Of a stretch of 28,782 bases of DNA, positions 7,207 through 14,257 are shown piece by piece. Position numbers and translations under genes: made by a program. The first letter of the stretch is position 1; the number at the start of each line of letters is the position of its first letter. Origin of the DNA: Candidatus Ancillula prorhinotermitis. Its GTDB lineage: Bacteria > Actinomycetota > Actinomycetes > Actinomycetales > Bifidobacteriaceae. The DNA is taken from NCBI GenBank assembly GCA_031280795.1, contig JAITGF010000009.1, forward strand, positions 1 through 28,782, written 5' to 3'. The notes under the pieces were generated by a model, which was given only the letters and a program-made list of their open reading frames with translations, ran no database searches and was not told where the DNA came from.

Positions 7207-8591
7207 AGTCCGGACCCCTTTTTATCTAGCAGTAATGCACGTATCTGTAGCATCGCAGTGTATGTGGCATAAATACGGCACTTCTTAGCCGCACTTGAAG
7301 ATGCGACGGCAGACATTGTGAACCTCTCGAAAGCCTTTTTTACATCAGTTTCAACAATGCCGGTGTAGGTGTCAGTATAGGCGAACTTCAAGCTCAAATC
7401 ATAAGCGCGGTGCCCAGTTATGATACGAGCGCCAGGGTTCTCCTTCTTCTTTTTTAATACGCCAAAGTCCACATCATAAAGCCATGACACGTCACGCCCG
7501 TCAGCGTAATCGTCATTGATGGCTATCATAACTGGTGAATCATCAGGCTCAAACGATAGCAGACTTAAGCGGAATCCAGATGGATTCTTAACTAGTATCA
7601 ACTCGTATTCTACGCCTTTGAAAATGATGCTCTCGCCACGGCCAAACGCAGTATCAACACCTTCTAACGCCGCCACAAGGCGCGTGCCATCGATGCTTCC
7701 CCCAAGTACATGCTGCACTGCTGAAATCGCTGCAGCGCAGTTGTAAGCGTTGTAAATGCCTTTGATGACTTCTGGAACTACCAATTTGTGGCCGTTTACT
7801 GTATAGGTAGCGTCACCTGCAGTGTAGTCCTCGAAGATGATTCGATCTTTGAACTCGTCTACTTGGGCGGTTTTGTACGCAGATATTTGCTCGGCAGGGG
7901 TTTCGCTGTCAGTAGACTTTCTATTGGCATATAGCTCATCATCGCTAGGAAAAAGGGGGCGTAGTTTTGGTGAAAGTCCGAACCAAGACTTCTTTATGCG
8001 CCGGGGGATGTTTTCGGATATTCTAGCTACATATGGGTCTTCTCGGTTTAGAATCACGGTATCTTTAGTCTCATAGGCAATTTTTGTCAGTAGGCTAGCA
8101 GTGTATTCTAACTCACCAAAACGGTCAAGCTGGTCGCGCATAACGTTTAAGAAAACTGAAACGTTTGGCTGCACTGACTTCACAAAATGCACACCGTATG
8201 CCTCATCTAGCTCGAGCACTGCCACATCGGCTTTGGGATTGCCAAAAATGCTACACTGGCGGATCAGCTCCGAAATGATGCCACGGCTGAAGTTAGAGCC
8301 GGACTTATTGGTGAAGACTCGGATGCCCTGAGCTTCAAAGAGGTTAGCGATTATATGCGTTGTAGTGGTTTTTCCGTTTGTGCCCGAAACTAAAACTACA
8401 CCATATCTCATCATACTCATCATTTTGGTGAGAAATCGTGGGCTGATTTTCTCGATGATGCGACCAGGTAAAGCCGAACCACCTTGACGTAATAAACGTA
8501 GACTAAAACGTAGTATCTTGCCTAACATTATTACTGGCATAGCGCAAAGCATTCGTTTTTTTACTGCCGACTTAGAATTAGGCATTTGCAT
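7203..8591 (-). CDS. murT: Lipid II isoglutaminyl synthase, Mur ligase-like subunit MurT
   Basis: A 462-aa Mur-ligase family protein with the DUF1727 C-terminus, partner of GatD. The ATP-binding loop SGTNGKTTTTH spans residues 69-79, followed by the central ligase domain (ELDEAYGVHF, FLNVMRDQLDRFGE) and a C-terminal domain starting near LVKNPSGFRLSL (about 335). The CxxC pairs of the zinc ribbon described for staphylococcal and pneumococcal MurT are not present; that region instead has a Lys/Asp/Ser-rich insertion. The ATG has AAAAGGG a few bases upstream. It is separated from the PBP gene by about 33 nt and overlaps gatD by 4 nt, so PBP-murT-gatD looks like one operon linking peptidoglycan polymerisation with stem-peptide amidation. 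Confidence 0.92.
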   Translation of the reverse strand: MQMPNSKSAVKKRMLCAMPVIMLGKILRFSLRLLRQGGSALPGRIIEKISPRFLTKMMSMMRYGVVLVSGTNGKTTTTHIIANLFEAQGIRVFTNKSGSNFSRGIISELIRQCSIFGNPKADVAVLELDEAYGVHFVKSVQPNVSVFLNVMRDQLDRFGELEYTASLLTKIAYETKDTVILNREDPYVARISENIPRRIKKSWFGLSPKLRPLFPSDDELYANRKSTDSETPAEQISAYKTAQVDEFKDRIIFEDYTAGDATYTVNGHKLVVPEVIKGIYNAYNCAAAISAVQHVLGGSIDGTRLVAALEGVDTAFGRGESIIFKGVEYELILVKNPSGFRLSLLSFEPDDSPVMIAINDDYADGRDVSWLYDVDFGVLKKKKENPGARIITGHRAYDLSLKFAYTDTYTGIVETDVKKAFERFTMSAVASSSAAKKCRIYATYTAMLQIRALLLDKKGSGL

Positions 8592-8624
8592 GGTACCCTT
8601 TTAGATCGACCCGCATCGCACTCC

Positions 8625-10922
8625 CTACTGACCGCCGTGTAAAGGCGCACCAGGTAAGCGTTGTCCGGGCTGAGTAGATGCTGCCGGGGGGCTTGGAGCA
8701 GGAGTAGGTGCTGGTGCAGAATACGTGGAAGGCGTTGTTTGAGCTGCTCCAGAGTTGTTGGGGTTACTACCTTGTGGGTCAGGGTCTTTGGGCTTTGGTG
8801 CTCCGTAAAGCATTTTTTGGTCAGCCGCAGGAATAGGGGTGTTAGGCACGCCCGCCGCATTAAGTGCTTCAGACATGTAGTTAGAAAAAATCGGACCAGC
8901 CAAATCACCACCCCACCAGATCCCTTTATAGCGACCATTGATCTTCACTCCAAGCAATGGGATGTCGTACTGGGCGTTTCCAGCCCAAACTGCTGTACAT
9001 GCTTGTGGTACGCAACCAGCTGTCCATAAATGCATATTCTGCTCAGACGTACCAGTTTTGGCTCCAACCTCGCGGCCACGAATGCCGGCTTGACGAGCGA
9101 TACCGTTGGTGACATTGGTTTTCAGGGCATAGAAGGCCGTGTCGGCAACGTTTTTATCAACAACTTGCTTACAGTTCGCACTTGGCACTGAATACTCGTT
9201 TCCAGATTCATCAGCGATACGCATAATCGGAATTGGTGAGCAGTGCACTCCCCCGCCGGCAATCGTTGAGTAAACTTCAGCCATCGTCAACGGAGTTGCG
9301 TTAACTGTTCCGAGCAAGATCGGCGGAATGATGTTTTCTGGGTTGGTGATATCACCTTTAAGCTGGTCGACAAAACCTAGGTCTTTCGCAGTTTGAGTCC
9401 ATGTACAAAGACCATCGATTGCCCCCATCATCGCCATCGGTACGTTCATAGACTGCTGAAATGCTACCAAAGGGGTCGCTATGCTTACAGAACCGTTGTC
9501 GTTTTTCGGGGCCCAAGGAGAAGAAGGTGCAGAGCATGCAAACTCAGCAGTATAAAACGGGTACTTAACTTTTCCAGCGATCGACTCGTTCATGCTGTGA
9601 CCGTTTTTGAGCCAGTTAGTTACAGTGATCAACTTGATAGTTGAGCCAGGCGAGAAGCCATTTGAGCCGCCTTCCTTAAGCCCCACCCCGTAGTTTATAG
9701 CTGTATCCACCGCTGCGGGGTCAGTCTGGGCAGCGTTATACGGGCGATTTTGAGCCATCGCTAAGACTTTACCAGTCCCTGGCTCAATGGTCACGATAGC
9801 ATCTTCTAGCATTAAAGGCTGGTCATCTGGGGGAATCGCTTCAGCCGCTACACGCTGTGCCACATTTTGATAACGCGCATCAAGTGTAGTATATATTGAA
9901 AGACCCCCTTGGTACAAGAAGCGCTTACGGTCAGCTCTAGTTTTACCATAACGCTCATCATTAAGTATCACATTGGTGACGTAATCGCAAAAAAACGCTG
10001 CACCACCAGCAGCCTGGCAGCCAACTGGCACCACCGACGGGTGCAACATCTCCTCAATCGGTATCGCAATATCTTGGTCGTATTCAGCTTGAGTTATGTA
10101 ACCCTGGTCAAGCATCAGTGCAAGCACAATATTGCGTTGCTTGCGGGTCTCATCAGGGTAAGTGAAGGGGTCGTACATCACTGGCCACTTAGTGATAGCG
10201 GCGATCATGGCAGCCTCATTCGGATTCAAATCTGAAGCAGGTTTTGAAAAGTAGCGTTGAGCAGAGCTTTCAGCCCCGTAAACGTTTGGTCCAAACGGTG
10301 CAACGTTCAAATAACCTTCTAGGATCTGATCTTTAGTCAGTTTGGCTTCAATCTCAAAGGCGAATTTTGCCTCTTTAATCTTACGGTATAACGTCTGCTC
10401 TTTGGCATGGAAGGCAGATATCGGGTCATCTTCTTGGAGGGCTTTGTCGATTAGGAGGTTCTTAATGTATTGCTGAGTGATGGTCGATCCACCCTGAGTG
10501 TCTTCCCCACCCGAAGTGTAGTTCTTAAATAAACCGCGTGCTAAACCCATCGGGTCTAAACCTGAGTGATCGTAAAAACGCTTGTCTTCACGGGCAATCA
10601 CAGCGTTTTTCAAGTTCTGAGATATCATGTCTAGTGGCACAACGATGCGGTCTTGGGCGTAAAACTTTGCAAGCACAGTTGTGTTGTCATTGGCATACAT
10701 GGTGGTCTGAGAAGAAAGCACACCGTTATATTCATCTATGGCAATGTCATCAATTACGTTATCAGCAACGTCTTTAAATTGGTTAACGCCAACTGCTACA
10801 GGTAGAAGTATACCCGCTAATGCAACACCCGAAAGTAGACCTAATATCACTAAGGATACTACGGCGAGAACTTTCGAACGAACCTTAGTAGGATCGAACA
10901 GAAACCTTACGACCTTCTTCAT
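8625..10922 (-). CDS. Bifunctional class A penicillin-binding protein
   Basis: A 765-aa transglycosylase/transpeptidase that polymerises and cross-links peptidoglycan outside the membrane. It has a cytoplasmic N-terminus and a membrane anchor (about 19-45). The GT51 domain shows VIAREDKRFYDHSGLD (catalytic Glu112), GGSTITQQYIKN and EGYLNVAPFGPNVYGAE. The transpeptidase domain shows SPGSTIK (Ser427, Lys430), SMN (491-493) and AKTGT (621-625). The C-terminus (about 708-765) is a Pro/Ser/Ala/Gln-rich tail, typical of actinobacterial PBPs. It is first gene of the operon with murT and gatD. TATAAT ends 8 nt before the ATG with no Shine-Dalgarno, so leaderless initiation is inferred. Confidence 0.95.
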   Translation of the reverse strand: MKKVVRFLFDPTKVRSKVLAVVSLVILGLLSGVALAGILLPVAVGVNQFKDVADNVIDDIAIDEYNGVLSSQTTMYANDNTTVLAKFYAQDRIVVPLDMISQNLKNAVIAREDKRFYDHSGLDPMGLARGLFKNYTSGGEDTQGGSTITQQYIKNLLIDKALQEDDPISAFHAKEQTLYRKIKEAKFAFEIEAKLTKDQILEGYLNVAPFGPNVYGAESSAQRYFSKPASDLNPNEAAMIAAITKWPVMYDPFTYPDETRKQRNIVLALMLDQGYITQAEYDQDIAIPIEEMLHPSVVPVGCQAAGGAAFFCDYVTNVILNDERYGKTRADRKRFLYQGGLSIYTTLDARYQNVAQRVAAEAIPPDDQPLMLEDAIVTIEPGTGKVLAMAQNRPYNAAQTDPAAVDTAINYGVGLKEGGSNGFSPGSTIKLITVTNWLKNGHSMNESIAGKVKYPFYTAEFACSAPSSPWAPKNDNGSVSIATPLVAFQQSMNVPMAMMGAIDGLCTWTQTAKDLGFVDQLKGDITNPENIIPPILLGTVNATPLTMAEVYSTIAGGGVHCSPIPIMRIADESGNEYSVPSANCKQVVDKNVADTAFYALKTNVTNGIARQAGIRGREVGAKTGTSEQNMHLWTAGCVPQACTAVWAGNAQYDIPLLGVKINGRYKGIWWGGDLAGPIFSNYMSEALNAAGVPNTPIPAADQKMLYGAPKPKDPDPQGSNPNNSGAAQTTPSTYSAPAPTPAPSPPAASTQPGQRLPGAPLHGGQ

Positions 10923-10930
10923 CTAGTTCT

Positions 10931-10939
10931 ATTATAGCA
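10931..10939 (-). promoter_or_regulatory. Extended -10 promoter of the PBP-murT-gatD operon
   Basis: On the minus strand, TGCTATAAT occupies 10939-10931 and is followed after 8 nt by the PBP start codon. No clear -35; the extended TGC motif probably compensates. Confidence 0.6.
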
Positions 10940-10965
10940 CGTTGCTATACTTCGTGCAGAGCACT

Positions 10966-11223
10966 TTAAGAAGTGGTGAGTCTTTCGCTAGCTGCTTGCC
11001 TCACCGCGTTCATGTCATTGTACATTGCGGCACAATAAATCCATAGAGCAAACGGGATGCACCCGACGAGCGACCATCCGAGTTGCCAAAGCCAATACTG
11101 TCCGCCAGTTATAATCTGCCCGGATGCTGTACGTCGATTAATTGAATGAGTCTGCGCTATGATTGGCGCAAAGAAAATGATACCTAGAATGCTCACTCTT
11201 GGCACTGTGTTATATCCTTCCAT
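10966..11223 (-). CDS. Small two-TM membrane protein (85 aa)
   Basis: Not recognised as a named family. It starts MEGYNTVPRVSILG. A first hydrophobic segment spans about residues 9-25, then a polar loop with a basic patch (HSINRRTASGQ), then a second, Trp-rich segment (about 43-67: WLWQLGWSLVGCIPFALWIY), and a polar C-terminal tail. The architecture resembles small TM2-like or superinfection-immunity-like membrane proteins, but no diagnostic motif was found. The start at 11223 is chosen over longer in-frame extensions because AAAGGAAG lies just upstream and a -10 box (11252-11257) precedes it with a leader of roughly 20 nt. It lies between the U32 gene and the PBP operon on the same strand. 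Confidence 0.65.
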   Translation of the reverse strand: MEGYNTVPRVSILGIIFFAPIIAQTHSINRRTASGQIITGGQYWLWQLGWSLVGCIPFALWIYCAAMYNDMNAVRQAASERLTTS

Positions 11224-11251
11224 AAAGCTTCCTTTCTTAATCCTTACCTTC

Positions 11252-11257
11252 ATTATA
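11252..11257 (-). promoter_or_regulatory. -10 box for the 85-aa membrane protein
   Basis: TATAAT on the minus strand immediately before the U32 stop codon region. Unlike most first genes here, the downstream gene keeps a Shine-Dalgarno (AAAGGAAG) and a short leader. Confidence 0.45.
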
Positions 11258-12625
11258 TCACAAAATCGGCATGCGCAAGAAGGTACCGACTGGAAACTCG
11301 TCAATCGTTGGTGTGCCGTCAATACTGGTGAACTCGAAAGCGAGTAGCTGATCGGCGTGAGCAGATGATTCAAGTAGATGTGGCTCTTGTAAAAGCTCAC
11401 CTTTTTTGCGTGACTTCACATCATCTAGTGCGTATATCTTCTGCACGATAACGTCCATTTTGGCCTGCTTTGGCACCAGAACTTCAAGCTGCATGGGGGT
11501 GGTAAATTTACCGCGTTGATGCCACCCATCTTCGAGTTTTACAGCTGCCGGAGCCCACTCCTGCTTGTATCCCTTATCGAAGTACGACCCAGGGCTTGCA
11601 TCAGTATCGAACGCGCCCTCGATGGGTGCACCATCTGAAGTAATTGCGGCAAAATAAAATCCAGTGGTGTATTCGCGGTGGCTGATTTTCTGAACATCTT
11701 CGAGGATCTCGCGTGGTAGCGGTGCGTTCGCGCGCTCATTTTGATAATGCCAATCAACTGCTCGCCGATAGGCGTTAACTGCTGACGCTACGTAAAAGCT
11801 ACTCTTAGCTCGCCCTTCGATCTTCAGACTCGACACCCCTGCCTCACTTAAGTCGGCGATATGTTCGATCAGGTTCAAATCTTTCGAGTTGAGAATATAA
11901 GAGCCCTTGGAGACGACTTTACCACTCTTATCTTTGACCATGTTTTCCACCACATTCATCTTCATTTCAGGGTTGCGCGGGTCGGTGATATCGTACTCCC
12001 AGCGGCACGGCTGGGCGCATTCGCCATGGTTAGCATCGCGGTCTACAAAGTATTTTGAGATTAGGCAACGACCTGAAATCGACATGCAGATTGCCCCGTG
12101 CACGAAACATTCGATCTCCATATCTTCAGGGATGTTTTTGCGGATTGTTGATATCTCTTCAATAGTTAACTCGCGGGCAAGTACGACACGTTTTGCGCCT
12201 AGAGCATAGAGTTCGCGGGCAGTTAAGAAGTTCACTACGCCCATCTGCACAGAAATATGCACTTCTAGCTCCGGCACTACACGTTTAGCGAGCATTAGCA
12301 CCCCGACGTCTGAAACGATGATAGCATCAACACCAGCTTCAAGCGACTTCGTGAGGAAGTCCTCAAGATGCTCCACTTCAGCGTTAGTGGGCAATACGTT
12401 CACGGTTTGGTACACTTTGACGCCGTGTTCATGAGCAAAGCGCACTGCCTCGGTAAGATCTTCAAAACTGAAGTTTGCAGGAGCGCTGCGCATCCCGAAG
12501 TCTTTAGCGGCGAGGTAGACAGCATCAGCCCCGTGCCAGACAGCGACTTTTAGCTGCTCCATCTCGCCAGCTGGCGCAAGGACTTCTAAGCGTGAGTCTA
12601 ATGCAACGTTCATGTAGCGTCTCAT
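11258..12625 (-). CDS. U32 family protein, TrhP-like (tRNA U34 hydroxylation)
   Basis: A 455-aa protein of the peptidase U32 family. Characterised members (TrhP/YegQ, RlhA, UbiU/V) are iron-sulfur proteins in prephenate- or O2-independent hydroxylations rather than proteases. It begins with the family motif LEVLAPAGEMEQLKVAV, has GADAVYLAAKDFGMR, and carries the U32 signature in the region ECFVHGAICMSISGRCLIS, followed by HGECAQPCRWEY; these supply the four-cysteine set expected for a cluster. A C-terminal beta-barrel follows (about 370-455). TrhP-like tRNA wobble-uridine modification is the best guess from length and motifs. The start could be 12625 or the ATG 12 nt later; neither has a Shine-Dalgarno. 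A weak -10 (TAAAGT) lies 7 nt upstream of the first, within a CGGTAAAGT direct repeat. Confidence 0.88.
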   Translation of the reverse strand: MRRYMNVALDSRLEVLAPAGEMEQLKVAVWHGADAVYLAAKDFGMRSAPANFSFEDLTEAVRFAHEHGVKVYQTVNVLPTNAEVEHLEDFLTKSLEAGVDAIIVSDVGVLMLAKRVVPELEVHISVQMGVVNFLTARELYALGAKRVVLARELTIEEISTIRKNIPEDMEIECFVHGAICMSISGRCLISKYFVDRDANHGECAQPCRWEYDITDPRNPEMKMNVVENMVKDKSGKVVSKGSYILNSKDLNLIEHIADLSEAGVSSLKIEGRAKSSFYVASAVNAYRRAVDWHYQNERANAPLPREILEDVQKISHREYTTGFYFAAITSDGAPIEGAFDTDASPGSYFDKGYKQEWAPAAVKLEDGWHQRGKFTTPMQLEVLVPKQAKMDVIVQKIYALDDVKSRKKGELLQEPHLLESSAHADQLLAFEFTSIDGTPTIDEFPVGTFLRMPIL

Positions 12626-12696
12626 ATTGCCGACTTTACCGCAGAACTTTACCGTCGAGACTTACCGTAGGGTTAGCGCCCAGAAGATTCGACACA

Positions 12697-13875
12697 TTAC
12701 TTATTGCCAGCTGCTTTAATAGCTGCTTCAAAGTCTTGCGGAGAGCTCCCTTTCTGGAAGTTATCTGACCAGTCCACATCGTTTATGAACACTGCTGGAG
12801 TCGACTTGAATTTCGCTTGGCGTAATTGTAGCTGAGTCACCGCTTGGGCGTAAGCTACATAAGGTCCACCAACTGTGCCTGAAACATACTTCGCAGCTGG
12901 CACATTCGGGAAGTCGTTCCAGTCGATATCAGAAAAGTTGGTGCCAGTAGTAGCTGCTTTAGCAATCTCTTGCGAAGCTCCAGCTGCTACGATACGCTTT
13001 TGGATGGACTCATTGCTTCCGAGCTGAGGGTCGTAATTCTTGCCTTCTTCAGGTTGGTTACCAGCTTTATACATCTGAGTCACGAATGCTAAGTATGTAT
13101 CTGGTGCATGCTCTGCCACATAAAAAGCCGCTGCAGCAGCACGTGTGGAATACGCCCAAGTCTTTCCGGTGAAATTGCCATCGCTACCTTTTTGCGGGTT
13201 CACATTATCGATGAACGCTATTGGGTGGAAGCGGAAATTTGCCACACCATTTTCAATCATCTCTTCGATCTTTGACCCGTATGAGCGCTCTAAAGCACCA
13301 CACCCAGGGCAGCTGAAGTCATTGAAGATGTCGACTGTAGGTAGTGAAGCAATGGCCTTGCCTTCGCCAACGCCGTTTTTAGAGATTGTGATAGAGCCAT
13401 CTTTGGCGACAATCGACTTTGGACCAGCATCATTTTCGATTGCTTGGTCGACTTTCTTTTGCACATTGGACTCAGAAGACGGGTTATTGATCATCATGAA
13501 AGCAATCACAGCCACCACAATCACTGCCACGCCGGCGAGAATACCGGCAAAAAGCATGCGGCTGCGTTTATCGCTAGCTGCTTGACGCTCGCGTAGCTCA
13601 GCTGCCAGCTTCTGAGTAGCGTCTACTTTCGCGCTACCTGATTTCTGGGCTGTTTTCGGCGCTGTTTTCGGCGCCGATTTCTGGGCAGGCTTCTGCTTCT
13701 TTGCATTACCTTTCGCCTTGTCTGATACGGTCGTCGGAGCTTTTGCAGCTACTGGCTTGGTCGCTACTGATTTTGCCGTCGTTTTTTTAGCAGGCGTGCT
13801 TTTTGCTGCAGATGTCGCAACCTTCTTGTTTCCCGTTTTAGGGGTTGATTTTTTAGATGTAGATTTATTGTTCAC
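12697..13875 (-). CDS. Membrane-anchored DsbA-like thiol-disulfide oxidoreductase
   Basis: A 392-aa protein with an unusual cytoplasmic N-terminus of about 95 residues, very rich in Lys, Ala, Pro and Thr (histone-H1-like). Then come one membrane segment (about 107-128) and an extracytoplasmic DsbA-like thioredoxin fold. The active site is FSCPGCGALE (Cys189-Pro-Gly-Cys192), and the cis-proline loop is the STPAVFIN segment near the C-terminus. It probably introduces or isomerises disulfides in exported proteins, several of which in this window contain paired cysteines. The only plausible start is GTG at 13873-13875, which has no Shine-Dalgarno and sits exactly at the edge of a 23-bp copy of the tRNA-Ser 3' end. 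Transcription probably comes from the tRNA-Ser promoter upstream. Confidence 0.87.
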   Translation of the reverse strand: MNNKSTSKKSTPKTGNKKVATSAAKSTPAKKTTAKSVATKPVAAKAPTTVSDKAKGNAKKQKPAQKSAPKTAPKTAQKSGSAKVDATQKLAAELRERQAASDKRSRMLFAGILAGVAVIVVAVIAFMMINNPSSESNVQKKVDQAIENDAGPKSIVAKDGSITISKNGVGEGKAIASLPTVDIFNDFSCPGCGALERSYGSKIEEMIENGVANFRFHPIAFIDNVNPQKGSDGNFTGKTWAYSTRAAAAAFYVAEHAPDTYLAFVTQMYKAGNQPEEGKNYDPQLGSNESIQKRIVAAGASQEIAKAATTGTNFSDIDWNDFPNVPAAKYVSGTVGGPYVAYAQAVTQLQLRQAKFKSTPAVFINDVDWSDNFQKGSSPQDFEAAIKAAGNK

Positions 13876-13952
13876 GCGGAGATGTAGGGATTCGAACGCA
13901 CTATTTTTAGGGGTTCGAAGTCCTAATCTCGCGGAGATGTAGGGATTCGAAC
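13875..13952 (-). repeat. 23-bp direct repeat of the tRNA-Ser 3' end
   Basis: An identical 23-bp sequence, beginning CGCGGAGATGTAGGG on the plus strand, occurs at 13875-13897 and 13930-13952. The second copy is the T-arm/acceptor 3' end of tRNA-Ser plus one flanking base. The 32 bp between them are not recognisable. This looks like an attachment-site scar or a partial tandem duplication, and the first copy touches the GTG start of the DsbA-like gene. Confidence 0.8.
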
Positions 13953-14014
13953 CCTAGGAGGTTTCCCTCGACGGTTTTCAAGACCGCTCCTTTCGACCGC
14001 TCAGGCACATCTCC
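13932..14014 (-). tRNA. tRNA-Ser (TGA)
   Basis: Minus strand: acceptor GGAGATG pairs with CATCTCC. The anticodon loop is CTTGAAA with anticodon TGA. There is a long variable arm as expected for tRNA-Ser (GTCGAGGGAAACCTCC region) and a T-arm GGGTTCGAATCCC. The discriminator is G and CCA is not encoded. A leader of about 80 nt separates it from its promoter. Confidence 0.95.
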
Positions 14015-14103
14015 GGTCTATGGCGCGACACACTGCCTGCGGGCTTTCGCGCGCGACCGAGCATCGATGCCTTGCTCTCGCAAGGTTTTCCACCAATACC
14101 TAT

Positions 14104-14164
14104 ATTATAGCACACTTCATACGCGTGTGTCAAGTTGACAAAAAAGGCGGGGATGTGATATAAT
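14104..14164. promoter_or_regulatory. Divergent tRNA promoters with back-to-back -35 boxes
   Basis: Minus strand, for tRNA-Ser: TTGACA at 14133-14128, 18-bp spacer, TATAAT at 14109-14104. Plus strand, for tRNA-Cys: TTGACA at 14135-14140, 18-bp spacer, TATAAT at 14159-14164. The two -35 hexamers are separated by one base and form the palindrome TGTCAAGTTGACA, so two polymerases probably compete for the site. Confidence 0.85.
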
Positions 14165-14174
14165 GTGAAGGTCA

Positions 14175-14247
14175 GGTGGCGTGTGTCGAATGGCTAGGCA
14201 GCGGCCTGCAAAGCCGTATTATGCGGGTTCGAGTCCCGTCGCCACCT
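14175..14247 (+). tRNA. tRNA-Cys (GCA)
   Basis: Acceptor GGTGGCG pairs with CGCCACC. The anticodon loop CTGCAAA carries anticodon GCA, and the T-arm is CGGGTTCGAGTCCCG. The discriminator is T (U), as usual for tRNA-Cys. Transcription would start about 5 nt upstream of the tRNA, so the 5' leader is very short. Confidence 0.95.
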
Positions 14248-14257
14248 CGTTTTGCAA

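Noticed and set aside
8561..9029. Overlapping frames on both strands within the PBP C-terminal region
   Set aside because: These are shadows of the Pro/Ser/Ala-rich PBP tail with no start signals or recognisable products.
11224..11400. Longer form of the 85-aa membrane protein
   Set aside because: The extension overlaps the U32 gene end and the -10 box; the Shine-Dalgarno before 11223 decides the start.
13898..13929. A third tRNA or tRNA fragment between the two repeats of the tRNA-Ser end
   Set aside because: GGGGTTCGAAGTCC looks like a T-arm but the position after the loop is not C and no acceptor or anticodon arm is present on either strand.
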